A stretch of 6,030 bases of DNA from assembly GCA_020441225.1 (NCBI GenBank), contig JAGRMP010000543.1, forward strand, positions 1-6,030, given 5' to 3'. The notes under the pieces were generated by a model. The model had not been told where the DNA came from. It was given only the letters and a program-made list of their open reading frames with translations, and ran no database searches. Each line of letters starts with the position of its first letter. The first letter of the stretch is position 1. The stretch is from Maritimibacter sp. GTDB lineage: Bacteria; Pseudomonadota; Alphaproteobacteria; Rhodobacterales; Rhodobacteraceae. Positions 1 through 4,912 of the stretch are shown piece after piece. The position numbers and the translations under genes were made by a program.

Positions 1-1199
1 ACGACGCCTCGCATTACGCGATCCGTGGCCGCGTGTTCGACCCCTGGGGCAGCGCGCGCAGCAACGAGTTCCGGGTCAACCTTGTCACCACCTACGGCCA
101 GTCGCAGCCCGAGGTGCTGGCGCTTGCGGACGGCCGGTTCATCGTCGCCTTCAGCGATACCTCAAGCGGGCTGGAAACCGGCGGCGACGATACCGAGTAC
201 GGGGCGATCCGGGCGCGGATCTTCAACCCGGACGGCAGCCCCGACAGCGCCGAGTTTCTCGTCAACGTCACCACGACCGGGCACCAGAACGAACCGCAGA
301 TGGCGCAGCTCGCCGATGGAAGGGTGGTCTTCACCTGGACCGATTACTCCTACGGCGTCGAAACCGGGGGCGACGATCCGTCGAACGGCGCGATCCGGGC
401 GCGCATCCTCGATCCGCGCGAGACCGGCGTCACGTGGCTCGGGACCGCCGGCGACGACGATTTCATCGGCACCGCCTGGAACGACAAACTCATCGCCGCA
501 GACGGCCATGATTTTGTCCAGGGCGGGGGCGGCAATGACCGGCTGATCGGCAAGCTCGGCAATGACAGCCTCGACGGCGGAACCGGCGACGATCTGTTGA
601 AGGGCAATGCCGGCAACGACGTTCTGCGCGGCGGCGGCGGGGTCGACAAACTGCTCGGCGGCAAGAACGACGATCGCCTGTATGGCGGCACTTCGGACGA
701 CCAGATCAACGGCGATCAGGGCGCTGACATGGTCTGCGGCGAATGGGGCGACGACACGGTCGCCGGCGGCTCCGGCCGCGATACGGTGCTCGGCGGCGAC
801 GGCAACGACATTGTCCGCGGCGGCGGCGGCAGCGATACCCTGGTCGGAGGCGCGGGGGCCGACCTTCTGACAGGCGGGAAGCGGGTTGACACCTTCGTCT
901 TCCGCGCGGTCGAGGAAAGCCCGGCCGGTAGAAAAAACCGCGATATCATCACCGATTTCAAAGGCGGGGTGGACCAGATCAACCTCTCCGCCCTGGATGC
1001 CGATCCCGGTACCCCCGGCAACGACCCGCTGCGCTTCCTCGACCTTGGCGATTTCACCGGCACGGCGGGTGAGTTTCGCTACAGCCACAATGAAAAGCGC
1101 AGCGTGATCCGGATCGACCTCGATGGCGACGCCAGGACCGACATGGAGATCGAACTGACCGGTTGGCACCGGCTCGATCCCGACGATTTCATCTTGTAA
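1..1199 (+). CDS. RTX (hemolysin-type) calcium-binding secreted protein, C-terminal part, 5' end outside window
   Basis: This is the 3' portion of a reading frame that is open from base 3 (first complete codon GAC) to TAA at 1197-1199; its true start lies left of the window. About 398 residues are visible. In order they are: the end of one beta-rich repeat, two full repeats of about 62 residues (69-419), 17 RTX nonapeptides in unbroken register (441-899), and a C-terminal domain resembling the serralysin/peptidase M10 C-terminal region (900-1196), ending in the hydrophobic residues DFIL. RTX repeats fold into a Ca2+-bound beta-roll after export, and such proteins leave the cell through a type I secretion system that reads an uncleaved C-terminal signal. 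No transporter genes are visible here. The catalytic or adhesive function cannot be told, because the N-terminal part is missing; no protease zinc motif is visible. The role could be adhesin, exoenzyme or surface layer protein. The family call is secure; the specific role is unknown. Confidence 0.95.
   Translation, partial: DASHYAIRGRVFDPWGSARSNEFRVNLVTTYGQSQPEVLALADGRFIVAFSDTSSGLETGGDDTEYGAIRARIFNPDGSPDSAEFLVNVTTTGHQNEPQMAQLADGRVVFTWTDYSYGVETGGDDPSNGAIRARILDPRETGVTWLGTAGDDDFIGTAWNDKLIAADGHDFVQGGGGNDRLIGKLGNDSLDGGTGDDLLKGNAGNDVLRGGGGVDKLLGGKNDDRLYGGTSDDQINGDQGADMVCGEWGDDTVAGGSGRDTVLGGDGNDIVRGGGGSDTLVGGAGADLLTGGKRVDTFVFRAVEESPAGRKNRDIITDFKGGVDQINLSALDADPGTPGNDPLRFLDLGDFTGTAGEFRYSHNEKRSVIRIDLDGDARTDMEIELTGWHRLDPDDFIL
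69..419 (+). repeat. Two tandem ~62-residue protein repeats with ETGGDD motif
   Basis: Within the RTX protein, two copies align at 69-254 and 255-419. Each begins F-x-V-N-x-x-T-T, continues with Q/N-x-x-P-x-x-x-x-L-A-D-G-R, an aromatic strand (F/W)-S/T-D, then ETGGDD, and ends G-A-I-R-A-R-I-(F/L)-(N/D)-P. The residues encoded from base 3 (Y-A-I-R-G-R-V-F-D-P) match the end of a further copy cut by the window edge, so the array is longer upstream. Spacing and the L-A-D-G-R core suggest beta-propeller- or beta-sandwich-type modules. The acidic G-G-D-D turn could bind a metal ion; this is inference. Confidence 0.85.
441..899 (+). repeat. RTX nonapeptide array, 17 consecutive units
   Basis: The translated frame can be cut into 17 consecutive nine-residue units with no insertion, from G-T-A-G-D-D-D-F-I to G-G-K-R-V-D-T-F-V. 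Most follow the G-G-x-G-x-D-x-(hydrophobic)-x pattern whose Asp and Gly residues coordinate Ca2+ in a parallel beta-roll. Units 2, 3, 9, 10 and 17 are degenerate at the Gly positions and may bind Ca2+ weakly or cap the roll. Unit 11 ends in cysteine (codon 735-737), which is unusual for RTX proteins. Confidence 0.95.
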
Positions 1200-1344
1200 C
1201 GCGCGGAAAGCCGCGACCGCGCTCAATGGACGGTGCTCAGGGGGCGCGCCGGGGAGGGTTTCGCCGGTCCGCATCCGCTGCCGATGCTGTTCGGGGCGTG
1301 CCCACCTGACATCGCCTGCGGCCGGCGCGCCGTCCGCGCACCGA

Positions 1345-1359
1345 TCGGACCCGGTCCGA
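1345..1359. terminator. Small hairpin between convergent genes (weak terminator candidate)
   Basis: A perfect 6-bp inverted repeat, TCGGAC at 1345-1350 and GTCCGA at 1354-1359, encloses a 3-base loop. It lies in the gap between the + strand RTX gene and the - strand sirtuin gene, where a terminator would be expected, but no T-run follows on either strand. The whole gap 1200-1427 is very GC-rich and I see no gene in it. This may be only chance pairing. Confidence 0.25.
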
Positions 1360-1393
1360 AGCGCGCGCCCGGACCGTCAGCGGTCGCAGCGCC

Positions 1394-1411
1394 CGCGGCC
1401 ACCGGGCCGCG
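1394..1411 (-). terminator. GC-rich hairpin just downstream of the sirtuin stop codon
   Basis: CGCGGCC at 1394-1400 pairs perfectly with GGCCGCG at 1405-1411 around the 4-base loop ACCG. It begins 16 bases beyond the sirtuin stop codon in that gene's direction. The stem is strong, but there is no T-run after it, so it is not a classical Rho-independent terminator. It could stop transcription with help, protect the 3' end of the mRNA, or mean nothing. Confidence 0.35.
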
Positions 1412-1427
1412 CCGGATGATGACCCGG

Positions 1428-2117
1428 TCATGCGCCCAGCACCTGAGCGACCCAGGCCGGCACCACCTCGGTCGCGGGACCAAGGCGCACGGCGTCGAAA
1501 GCGCCGGCGGTGTCGGACGGGGTGAGGTTGATCTCGAGCGTCGGGATCCCCCGCGCCCGCGCCTCCGCGACGAAGCCCGCCGCCGGGTAAACGCTGCCCG
1601 AAGTGCCGATGGCCACGAAAAGCTCCGCCTCTGACAGCGCGGCGACAATCCGCTCCATGTGGTAGGGCAGCTCGCCAAACCAGACCACGTCGGGCCGGGT
1701 GGCGCACGCGCCGCAGGCCGGGCAGGGGTCCTGCGCCCGCATCTCGGGCGGCGCGTCCCAGCGCGCGCCGCAGGCGGCACAGAGCGCCCGCGAAAGCTCG
1801 CCGTGCATGTGGATCACCTGCGGCGCCCCACCGGCCTCGTGCAACGCGTCGATGTTCTGGGTGACCAGGGTCACGGTGCCAGGCCGCTCGCGCATCAGCC
1901 GGCCCAGCGCCGCGTGCGCCGCGTTCGGCCGCGCCACAGCGGCGTTGGCGCGCCTTGCGTTGTAGAAGGCGTGGACCTTGTCCGGGTCGCGCGCGAAACC
2001 CTCGGGCGTCGCCACCTCGCCGATATCGTAGCGCGCCCAGATCCCGCCTGTGTCGCGAAAGGTGCCAAGACCGCTTTCGGCGGAGATACCAGCGCCGGTG
2101 AGGATGACGATGTTCAT
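1428..2117 (-). CDS. cobB: NAD-dependent protein deacylase, sirtuin (CobB-type, SIRT5-like class III)
   Basis: The 229-residue product should remove acyl groups from lysine side chains in the cytoplasm, consuming NAD+ and releasing nicotinamide and O-acyl-ADP-ribose. Visible motifs in order: the Rossmann NAD loop GAGISAESGLGTFRD (residues 8-22), the pair Y52/R55 in FYNARR that in E. coli CobB and human SIRT5 contacts succinyl/malonyl groups, TQNID (86-90), the catalytic histidine H105 in HMHGEL, a zinc site of four cysteines (C113, C116, C132, C135), the substrate-channel segment VVWFGE (144-149), then IGTSGSVYPAA and LEINL for cofactor binding. The ATG at 2117 is chosen because MNIVILTGAGIS is the usual sirtuin beginning and an AGG lies 8 bases upstream. 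A longer in-frame extension to 2210 would overlap the neighbouring gene and adds no recognisable sequence. Length is normal for short bacterial sirtuins. Family assignment is firm; real substrates are unknown. Confidence 0.96.
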   Translation of the reverse strand: MNIVILTGAGISAESGLGTFRDTGGIWARYDIGEVATPEGFARDPDKVHAFYNARRANAAVARPNAAHAALGRLMRERPGTVTLVTQNIDALHEAGGAPQVIHMHGELSRALCAACGARWDAPPEMRAQDPCPACGACATRPDVVWFGELPYHMERIVAALSEAELFVAIGTSGSVYPAAGFVAEARARGIPTLEINLTPSDTAGAFDAVRLGPATEVVPAWVAQVLGA

Positions 2118-2134
2118 CGCCCGAGCCTGCCCGG

Positions 2135-2163
2135 TTGACAGCCCCGCGTCCAGTCCGCAGGCT
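2135..2163 (+). promoter_or_regulatory. Possible promoter for the YdeI/OmdA-like gene
   Basis: A perfect -35-like TTGACA lies at 2135-2140 in the 52-bp gap between the divergent sirtuin and YdeI-like genes. At the usual 17-bp spacing the -10 position (2158-2163) reads CAGGCT, a poor match. If it is used, transcription would start near the ATG at 2170, leaving almost no leader. The evidence is one good hexamer only. Confidence 0.3.
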
Positions 2164-2169
2164 TTGCCC

Positions 2170-2403
2170 ATGATGCTCAAACGCGCCCTCAATCCGATGC
2201 CAGAGGACATTGCGGCCCGGCTCGACGCCGGCGGCCTGCGCGCCGCCTACGACGCCCGTCCGCCGTACCAACGCAATGATTACCTCGGCTGGATCGCCCG
2301 GGCGAAACGGGCCGAAACGCGGGAGAAACGCCTCGCCCAGATGCTCGAAGAGCTCGAAGGCGGCACCCGCTACATGAAGATGCCCTGGTCGCCCCGGAGC
2401 TGA
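2170..2403 (+). CDS. Short YdeI/OmpD-associated (OmdA) family protein
   Basis: The 77-residue product carries the family signature almost alone: a helix EDIAARLDAGGLRAAYDA (12-29), then RPPYQRNDYLGWIARAKRAE (30-49) and a basic helix with KRLAQMLEELEGG (53-65), ending R-Y-M-K-M-P-W. The motif of a P-P-Y-x-R, an aromatic Y-L-x-W-I-x-x-A-K-R-x-E-T-R and a repeating R-L-x-x-M-L-x-E-L is typical of the C-terminal part of YdeI/OmdA proteins, linked in enterobacteria to resistance to some antimicrobial peptides or bacteriocins. Here the N-terminal DUF1801-like region of longer members is absent. ATG 2170 is preferred over ATG 2173 and ATG 2197, since AGG sits 8 bases upstream of it. The gene is divergent from the sirtuin. 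The biochemical function of short forms is unknown; the product is probably cytoplasmic. Confidence 0.85.
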   Translation: MMLKRALNPMPEDIAARLDAGGLRAAYDARPPYQRNDYLGWIARAKRAETREKRLAQMLEELEGGTRYMKMPWSPRS

Positions 2404-2475
2404 ATGGCCGCGGCGGCAGGCGGGGGAATTGACCCGTTCGCCCCGGTTCCGAGAGGCTGGTGGGGCATGGGAAAT

Positions 2476-2481
2476 GGGAGG
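2476..2481 (+). promoter_or_regulatory. Strong ribosome binding site deciding the start of the membrane protein
   Basis: GGGAGG lies 5 bases before ATG 2487. This favours 2487 over an in-frame GTG at 2460 that would add nine polar residues and lacks a comparable site. Confidence 0.75.
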
Positions 2482-2486
2482 CGAAG

Positions 2487-2912
2487 ATGAAAACCCCCTG
2501 GCATATCTGGCTGATCGGCGCGCTGTCGCTACTGTGGAACGCGGGCGGCGCGTTCGACTATGTCATGTCTCAGTACGCGCCCGAGACCTACCTGGCCGCG
2601 GCGACGCCCGAACAGCAGGCCTATTACGCGGGGATCCCGGCCTGGGCGACGGTGTTCTGGGCGCTCGGGGTCTGGGGGGCGGTGGCGGGCTCGCTGTTGC
2701 TGCTCGCCCGCTCGCGCTTCGCCGCGCTCGCCTTCGGCATCTCGCTCATCGGGCTGATGGCCAACACGACGCGGCTGTTCGCGACCGCGGGTGCCGGGGC
2801 TGTCGATCTGCTCGGCAAGGGCAACCTCGCGTTCACCGCGGTGTTGATCGTCGTCGCGCTGGGGCTGTGGCTCTATGCCCGGGCGATGGCGCGCATGGGC
2901 GTGCTGCGCTGA
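2487..2912 (+). CDS. Hypothetical four-helix inner-membrane protein
   Basis: The 141-residue product has four hydrophobic stretches: about 7-22 (WLIGALSLLWNAGGAF), 51-73 (ending GSLLLLA), 78-98 and 114-131 (VLIVVALGLWLYA). The loop between the first two carries Y-V-M-S-Q-Y, then P-E-x-Q-x-Y-Y-A-G-I-P-A-W, a Tyr/Pro-rich segment that I recall as recurring in uncharacterised membrane proteins of alphaproteobacteria. No catalytic or transport motif is visible. The start rests on the GGGAGG site. It lies 83 bases downstream of the YdeI-like gene on the same strand; a TTGACC at 2429-2434 in this gap could be a -35 element, but no good -10 follows, so it may either be co-transcribed or have its own promoter. 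The gene looks intact and has local codon use. Function unknown. Confidence 0.8.
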   Translation: MKTPWHIWLIGALSLLWNAGGAFDYVMSQYAPETYLAAATPEQQAYYAGIPAWATVFWALGVWGAVAGSLLLLARSRFAALAFGISLIGLMANTTRLFATAGAGAVDLLGKGNLAFTAVLIVVALGLWLYARAMARMGVLR

Positions 2913-2934
2913 GGCCGATCACCGGCCGATCACC
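2913..2934. repeat. 11-bp tandem direct repeat right after a stop codon
   Basis: GGCCGATCACC occurs twice back to back, at 2913-2923 and 2924-2934, starting on the base after the TGA of the membrane protein gene. Such a short perfect duplication suggests replication slippage. No function is evident. Confidence 0.7.
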
Positions 2935-3014
2935 GGCAGGGGAACGCAAAAGGCGCGCCCGCCTGCTCGCGCTCGGACCGTCCGCGCGGGTGGCGGTCGC
3001 TTTGTCAAACCTGC

Positions 3015-3034
3015 CTACTCCCCTAGGGGAGTAG
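3015..3034. promoter_or_regulatory. Perfect 20-bp palindrome, candidate operator
   Basis: CTACTCCCCTAGGGGAGTAG reads the same on both strands with no central spacer. Length and symmetry fit a binding site for a dimeric regulator; 20-bp dyads of this kind are typical of LuxR-family (lux-box-like) and some TetR-family sites, but I cannot assign a regulator. As RNA it would form an 8-bp stem with a CTAG loop, with no T-run after it, so it is less convincing as a terminator. It lies in the gap between two convergent genes, 102 bases past the membrane protein stop and 93 bases past the carboxypeptidase stop, with no gene start nearby. Confidence 0.6.
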
Positions 3035-3072
3035 ACCATTTGGGGTGTCGGTAAGTCTCTGTTATAGAAAGT

Positions 3073-3094
3073 GAAAAGGGGCGCGCCCCTTTTC
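3073..3094. terminator. Bidirectional Rho-independent terminator
   Basis: A perfect 22-bp palindrome: G, four A, four G, loop CGCG, four C, four T, C. Read on either strand it gives a GC-rich 4-bp core extended by A:T pairs and ending in a T-run, the classic two-way intrinsic terminator. It lies between convergent genes, 33 bases past the stop of the carboxypeptidase gene (- strand) and 160 bases past the stop of the membrane protein gene (+ strand), so it can stop both. The rest of the 2913-3127 gap holds the two repeats listed separately and no gene. Confidence 0.85.
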
Positions 3095-3127
3095 AGGAAC
3101 GACATCATACGCGATCGGCCGGATGCC

Positions 3128-4669
3128 TCAGGCCGGCGGGCCGAACACGCTGCATTCGGTGTTGCGGGCCGCGAGCCGGCGGCAGGCCAGCTCGGCGCCT
3201 TCCTCCGTCAGGCCGACGAAGTTCGCCTCGAAGCCTTTCGGCCCGTTCACGACCTTGCGCAGCGCTTCGCCCAGCGAGGCCAGTTCCGAAAGCGCGGTGC
3301 GGATCAGCATCCGGTCGGCGCCGTCGCGGGTATTGAACCGGCCCACGTTCACGCCCCAGTGACGGCCGCCCGAGGTCGAGATCCGGTTGACGACCTCGAC
3401 CGGTTCCGGATCGGCGGCGGCGACTTCGACCGCGTCGAGGATGATGCCGGGCTGCGGCGGTGCGGCCGGTGCGGCAACTGCGCTTTCGTCGCGCGCGACC
3501 GCGTCGACCACCGCATTGGCGATCTCGTTGAGGACCGAGGGCGCGAGCCCGACGGCGCTGGCCGTCGCCACGCCGGGCCTGGGCATCGGCGGCACGTCCG
3601 GCGCGATCGCGCTGTCGGCGACGACCGTTTCGCCGGCCCCGACGGCGGTTTCGACCAGCTCTTCGACCACCGCGTCGATCCCCTCGGCGATCGCGACCAC
3701 GACCGCCTCGGAGGGCGCCGCGAGACCGGGTTTCGGGCGGGGGCGGATCGAGCGTTCGGGCGCACCGGCGACGCGGACCGTCCCGCTGTTCGACCCGTTC
3801 GGACCGACATAGCCCGGGTGCGGCGGCGGCACGAAGGCGACCCGCTCCGGGGTCTTGGCAAAGCCGAGGTCGAGCAGTTGCGCCACACGGTCGTTGCGGG
3901 CCTGGGTCGAGGTGCCGCCGAACATCGTCGCGATCACCCGGCGCGAGCCGCGCTCGGCCGAGGCCACCAGGTTGAACCCGGCGGCGTTGGTAAAGCCGGT
4001 CTTGATCCCGTCGGCGCCCTGGTAGGCCGAAAGGAAGCGCCGGTTGGTGCTGGGAAGCGTCTTGCCGGGGATGTCGATGGAGCGGCGTTTGAACAGGTGG
4101 TAATAGTCGGGATAGTCGAAAAACAGATGCCGCCCGAGGTTGGTCATGTCGCGGGCGGTCGAGAGATGTCCCGCCTCGGTCAGCCCATGCGCGTTCTTGA
4201 AATGCGAGCGGGTCATGCCAAGCGCTTCGGCGGTGCGGTTCATCCGCCGGGCAAAGGCCGCTTCCGAGCCCGAGATCGCCTCGCCGATGGCGGTCGCCGC
4301 GTCATTGGCCGACTTGATCGCCGCAGCGCGAATGAGGTAGCGCAGCTGGATCTTCTGGCCCGGCTTGAGCCCCAGTTTCGACGGCGGTTCGCTGGCCGCG
4401 TGCTGCGAGATCGTCACCATCGTGTCGAGCGCGATCTCGCCATGCTCGATCGCCTCGAAGGCGATGTAGAGCGTCATCATCTTGGTAAGCGACGCGGGGT
4501 GCAGCTGGGTGTCGGCGTTGTCCGCATGGATCACCTCGCCGGTCCGCATATCCATCACGAATTCCGCGCGCGGGGCCGCCTCGCCCCGCAGTGCAAAAGC
4601 CATCGTCACGGTCAGAGCCGCGACCCAAAAAGTCATGTATTGAACGTACTGCCCAAGACGCCGTTTCAC
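3128..4669 (-). CDS. D-alanyl-D-alanine carboxypeptidase (DacA/PBP5-like, peptidase S11) with C-terminal SPOR domain
   Basis: The 513-residue product should remove the terminal D-Ala from peptidoglycan pentapeptides in the periplasm, limiting cross-linking. Residues 1-32 look like a signal peptide: basic MKRR, hydrophobic 12-27, and a likely cut near GEA-AP. The penicillin-binding catalytic domain (about 33-280) shows all three active-site motifs: S60-L-T-K63 (acylated serine), S120-A-N122 and K223-T-G225. Residues about 283-435 are a Pro/Ala/Val-rich, low-complexity linker. Residues about 436-510 resemble a SPOR domain (starting WGVNVGRF, ending ECSVFG), which binds glycan strands lacking stem peptides at the division septum. 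This replaces the usual PBP5 C-terminal domain and amphipathic membrane anchor, and explains the length above the roughly 400 residues of E. coli PBP5. GTG 4669 is the preferred start, with AGGTGA upstream at close spacing; ATG 4636 is an alternative. Paralogue naming (dacA, dacC, dacF) cannot be decided. Confidence 0.95.
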   Translation of the reverse strand: MKRRLGQYVQYMTFWVAALTVTMAFALRGEAAPRAEFVMDMRTGEVIHADNADTQLHPASLTKMMTLYIAFEAIEHGEIALDTMVTISQHAASEPPSKLGLKPGQKIQLRYLIRAAAIKSANDAATAIGEAISGSEAAFARRMNRTAEALGMTRSHFKNAHGLTEAGHLSTARDMTNLGRHLFFDYPDYYHLFKRRSIDIPGKTLPSTNRRFLSAYQGADGIKTGFTNAAGFNLVASAERGSRRVIATMFGGTSTQARNDRVAQLLDLGFAKTPERVAFVPPPHPGYVGPNGSNSGTVRVAGAPERSIRPRPKPGLAAPSEAVVVAIAEGIDAVVEELVETAVGAGETVVADSAIAPDVPPMPRPGVATASAVGLAPSVLNEIANAVVDAVARDESAVAAPAAPPQPGIILDAVEVAAADPEPVEVVNRISTSGGRHWGVNVGRFNTRDGADRMLIRTALSELASLGEALRKVVNGPKGFEANFVGLTEEGAELACRRLAARNTECSVFGPPA

Positions 4670-4701
4670 GTCGTCACCTGTTTTTTGCTGCCTGGTTTCG
4701 C

Positions 4702-4731
4702 CCCGGATCTGCGTCCGGGTGTGAGACGCAG
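4702..4731 (-). promoter_or_regulatory. Two overlapping, mutually exclusive hairpins upstream of the carboxypeptidase gene
   Basis: CCCGGA (4702-4707) pairs with TCCGGG (4714-4719) around 6 bases, and CTGCGTC (4709-4715) pairs with GACGCAG (4725-4731) around 9 bases. The two stems share bases 4714-4715 and each stem uses the other's loop, so in RNA only one can form at a time. They lie 33-62 bases before the GTG start. This may be a leader switch, an operator with two dyads, or chance in GC-rich DNA. No regulator is known to me for this site. Confidence 0.35.
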
Positions 4732-4806
4732 GTTAGCAGAGGAGGCGCGCCGGGAAAATAGTTGATTCTTAATGTTTTCGAGGGATGTGCGCCCGGGTCG
4801 CAGCCA

Positions 4807-4841
4807 GATTTGGTGGGAAAAATGCAAATTGCCACCAGATC
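4807..4841. repeat. Imperfect inverted repeat in the gap between carboxypeptidase and HAD genes
   Basis: GATTTGGTGG at 4807-4816 and CCACCAGATC at 4832-4841 are complementary at 9 of 10 positions, separated by an A/T-rich 15-base spacer. The A+T-rich character stands out from the surroundings. It could be a regulator site or part of a transcript end. The function is not evident. Confidence 0.5.
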
Positions 4842-4844
4842 GGC

Positions 4845-4866
4845 CATTGTGGCGACATTGTGGCGA
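4845..4866. repeat. 11-bp tandem direct repeat
   Basis: CATTGTGGCGA is present twice back to back, at 4845-4855 and 4856-4866, directly beside the inverted repeat at 4807-4841. Period 11 is near one DNA helical turn, so a protein could bind both copies on one face; replication slippage is the simpler explanation. Confidence 0.7.
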
Positions 4867-4893
4867 AACCGCCCGGTCGCCGGTACTCCGAAA

Positions 4894-4908
4894 CCGCGCC
4901 GGTCGCGG
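4894..4908 (-). terminator. Weak terminator candidate after the HAD hydrolase gene
   Basis: In the - strand direction, a 5-bp stem CCGCG/CGCGG around a 5-base loop begins 4 bases beyond the stop codon of the HAD gene and is followed by only TTT. The stem is short and the T-run minimal, so termination is doubtful and read-through into the carboxypeptidase gene is possible. Confidence 0.3.
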
Positions 4909-4912
4909 GGCC

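Noticed and set aside
441..899. Nucleotide-level repeat or CRISPR-like array
   Set aside because: Periodicity of 27 bases comes from the encoded nonapeptides; units vary in sequence and lack constant repeats separated by unique spacers.
162..1274. - strand open frame of 370 codons opposite the RTX gene
   Set aside because: It mirrors the RTX repeats and gives an Ala/Val-rich pseudo-repeat with no known motif; the + strand frame has 17 RTX units in register.
2118..2210. N-terminal extension of the sirtuin by 31 residues
   Set aside because: It would overlap the YdeI-like gene start, lacks recognisable sequence, and sirtuins of this type normally begin close to the GAGIS loop.
1237..2271. - strand frame of 344 codons overlapping the sirtuin in another phase
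   Set aside because: Arg/Gly/Ala-rich composition typical of a shifted frame; the sirtuin frame carries every catalytic motif.
3045..3074. Nine-codon GTG-started mini-frame between palindrome and terminator
   Set aside because: Too short, no clear ribosome binding site and no coding signature; likely chance.
3128..4669. Class A beta-lactamase as an alternative reading of the SxxK/SxN/KTG protein
   Set aside because: The sequence around the motifs (HPASLTKMMT, IKSANDAA, GADGIKTGFT) and the SPOR tail match S11 carboxypeptidases; there is no beta-lactamase ExxxN motif visible at the expected place.
3071..4765. Long + strand open frame (564 codons) opposite the carboxypeptidase gene
   Set aside because: Long antisense frames are expected in GC-rich DNA. 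Its product is Arg/Gly/Asp-rich without domains, while the - strand frame shows a signal peptide, SLTK, SAN, KTG and SPOR features.
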